This document shows, piece after piece, positions 63,529-64,000 of a stretch of DNA of 64,000 nt. Source of the stretch: Gammaproteobacteria bacterium (GTDB lineage Bacteria; Pseudomonadota; Gammaproteobacteria; JAURND01); the NCBI GenBank assembly GCA_035546635.1, contig DASZWJ010000028.1:282856-346855 (forward strand). Direction: 5' to 3'. The notes beneath the pieces are model-generated. The model did no database searches, was not told the DNA's origin, and worked only from the letters and a program-made list of their open reading frames with translations. Positions within the stretch are counted from its first letter, which is position 1. Each line of letters opens with the position of its first letter. A program made the position numbers and the translations under genes.

Positions 63529-63999
63529 TTATGATTGCTCATTTACTTTTACTTGCATGCCATTAATAAAGATACCTTGCGTGTTGATTAATAGTGTATT
63601 ACCGCCTACTCTTAGAGTCAGTGATTGTTCTGCTGCCATTACTCCGGCGTTTCCAATATTAATATTTAGATTATGACTAATATTTTGGCTGGCATTATTT
63701 CCTACGCTGGTCATTGAATTGTTTTCCGTTATATGGCTGTAATCATTTCCTACGGTGCAGGTGACATTGTGGATGGTTTCATGATTATAATCGTTACCTA
63801 TACAGTATCTGGCATTGTTGATAGTGTTGTGGCTATAATCATTGCCCACATTAATCATAGAATTATTAGCTGTGCTATGGCTGTAATCATTACCTACTGA
63901 AACACTTGAATTATTGGTTGTTGTGTGGCTGTGATCGTTGCCCACAGTAATAGTAGAATTATGGGTTGTATCGTGCTTATGATCGTTCTGCACCGTCAC
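63529..63999 (-). CDS. vgrG: VgrG C-terminal beta-helix (cut by window end)
   Basis: The minus-strand frame runs off the window, so this is the last 156 residues of a longer protein. It consists of 16-residue units (VGNDYSHSTANNSMIN and relatives, about six) followed by NTLLINTQGIFINGMQVKVN, the usual ending of VgrG/gp5-type triple beta-helix spikes. The units are two octads of the gp5 type with N replacing G at places. The N-terminal gp27/gp5 domains should lie beyond 64000. Confidence 0.8.
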   Translation of the reverse strand: MTVQNDHKHDTTHNSTITVGNDHSHTTTNNSSVSVGNDYSHSTANNSMINVGNDYSHNTINNARYCIGNDYNHETIHNVTCTVGNDYSHITENNSMTSVGNNASQNISHNLNINIGNAGVMAAEQSLTLRVGGNTLLINTQGIFINGMQVKVNEQS

Positions 64000-64000
64000 A

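Overview
The window reads as the chromosome of a moderately AT-rich gammaproteobacterium, most likely a Legionellales-type (Legionella/Coxiella/Aquicella-like) organism. This is inferred from gene content: an RLAN-RimK ATP-grasp protein, a pair of large multi-membrane proteins of DUF6056 type, an ankyrin protein and other effector-like proteins, a DipZ protein, a CBS-type cysteine synthase next to a cystathionine lyase, and many short palindromic repeats. No rRNA, tRNA, CRISPR array or prophage was seen.

Layout. 1-17.5 kb is rich in envelope and polysaccharide genes: the end of a UDP-glucose dehydrogenase, two tandem DUF6056 membrane proteins with a GT-C-like acidic motif, a GT2 glycosyltransferase overlapping a Wzy-like polymerase overlapping a Wzx-like flippase, and a GtrA/GtrB pair. 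Metabolic and RNA-modification genes lie between them (dicarboxylate/amino-acid symporter, SDR, RimK-like, TtcA, acetoacetyl-CoA synthetase, an MtaD-type deaminase). 17.7-30.3 kb holds gyrA, serC, a large Ser/Pro-rich effector candidate, a tyrosine recombinase overlapping apt, a reverse-transsulfuration pair, and a gamma-glutamyltranspeptidase gene broken by a frameshift. 30.5-36.3 kb carries a DUF1460 amidase-like protein, a divergent POT-type transporter, a FUSC protein, a YheO-like regulator and an OprD-like porin. 36.6-41.7 kb is a leuA-leuC-leuD-leuB operon. It is preceded by an unannotated leucine-rich leader peptide with a good ribosome binding site and a near-consensus promoter, which indicates transcription attenuation. 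41.7-59.9 kb holds radA, an AAA/DUF4143 ATPase with three 32-bp direct repeats upstream, a Leu/Ile/Val-type binding protein, a YgjP-like metallopeptidase, an ankyrin protein with a possible papain-like N-terminal domain, DipZ, transporters, queH, and small lipoprotein and secreted genes.

The last 4 kb (60.3-64 kb, minus strand) is the most unusual part. It is a type VI secretion effector module: the C-terminal spike of a VgrG (cut by the window edge), a PAAR protein with a transthyretin-like tail, a putative peptidoglycan peptidase of M15 type, and then three diverged paralogues with signal peptides and four shared cysteines. The three are best explained as an array of periplasmic immunity proteins. 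Long inverted repeats flank the module at 60.0-60.2 kb.

At least four families of palindromic repeats are scattered between genes. In three places a repeat supplies the stop codon of the adjoining gene (RimK-like at 4117, YheO-like at 34948, and a small membrane protein at 58558).
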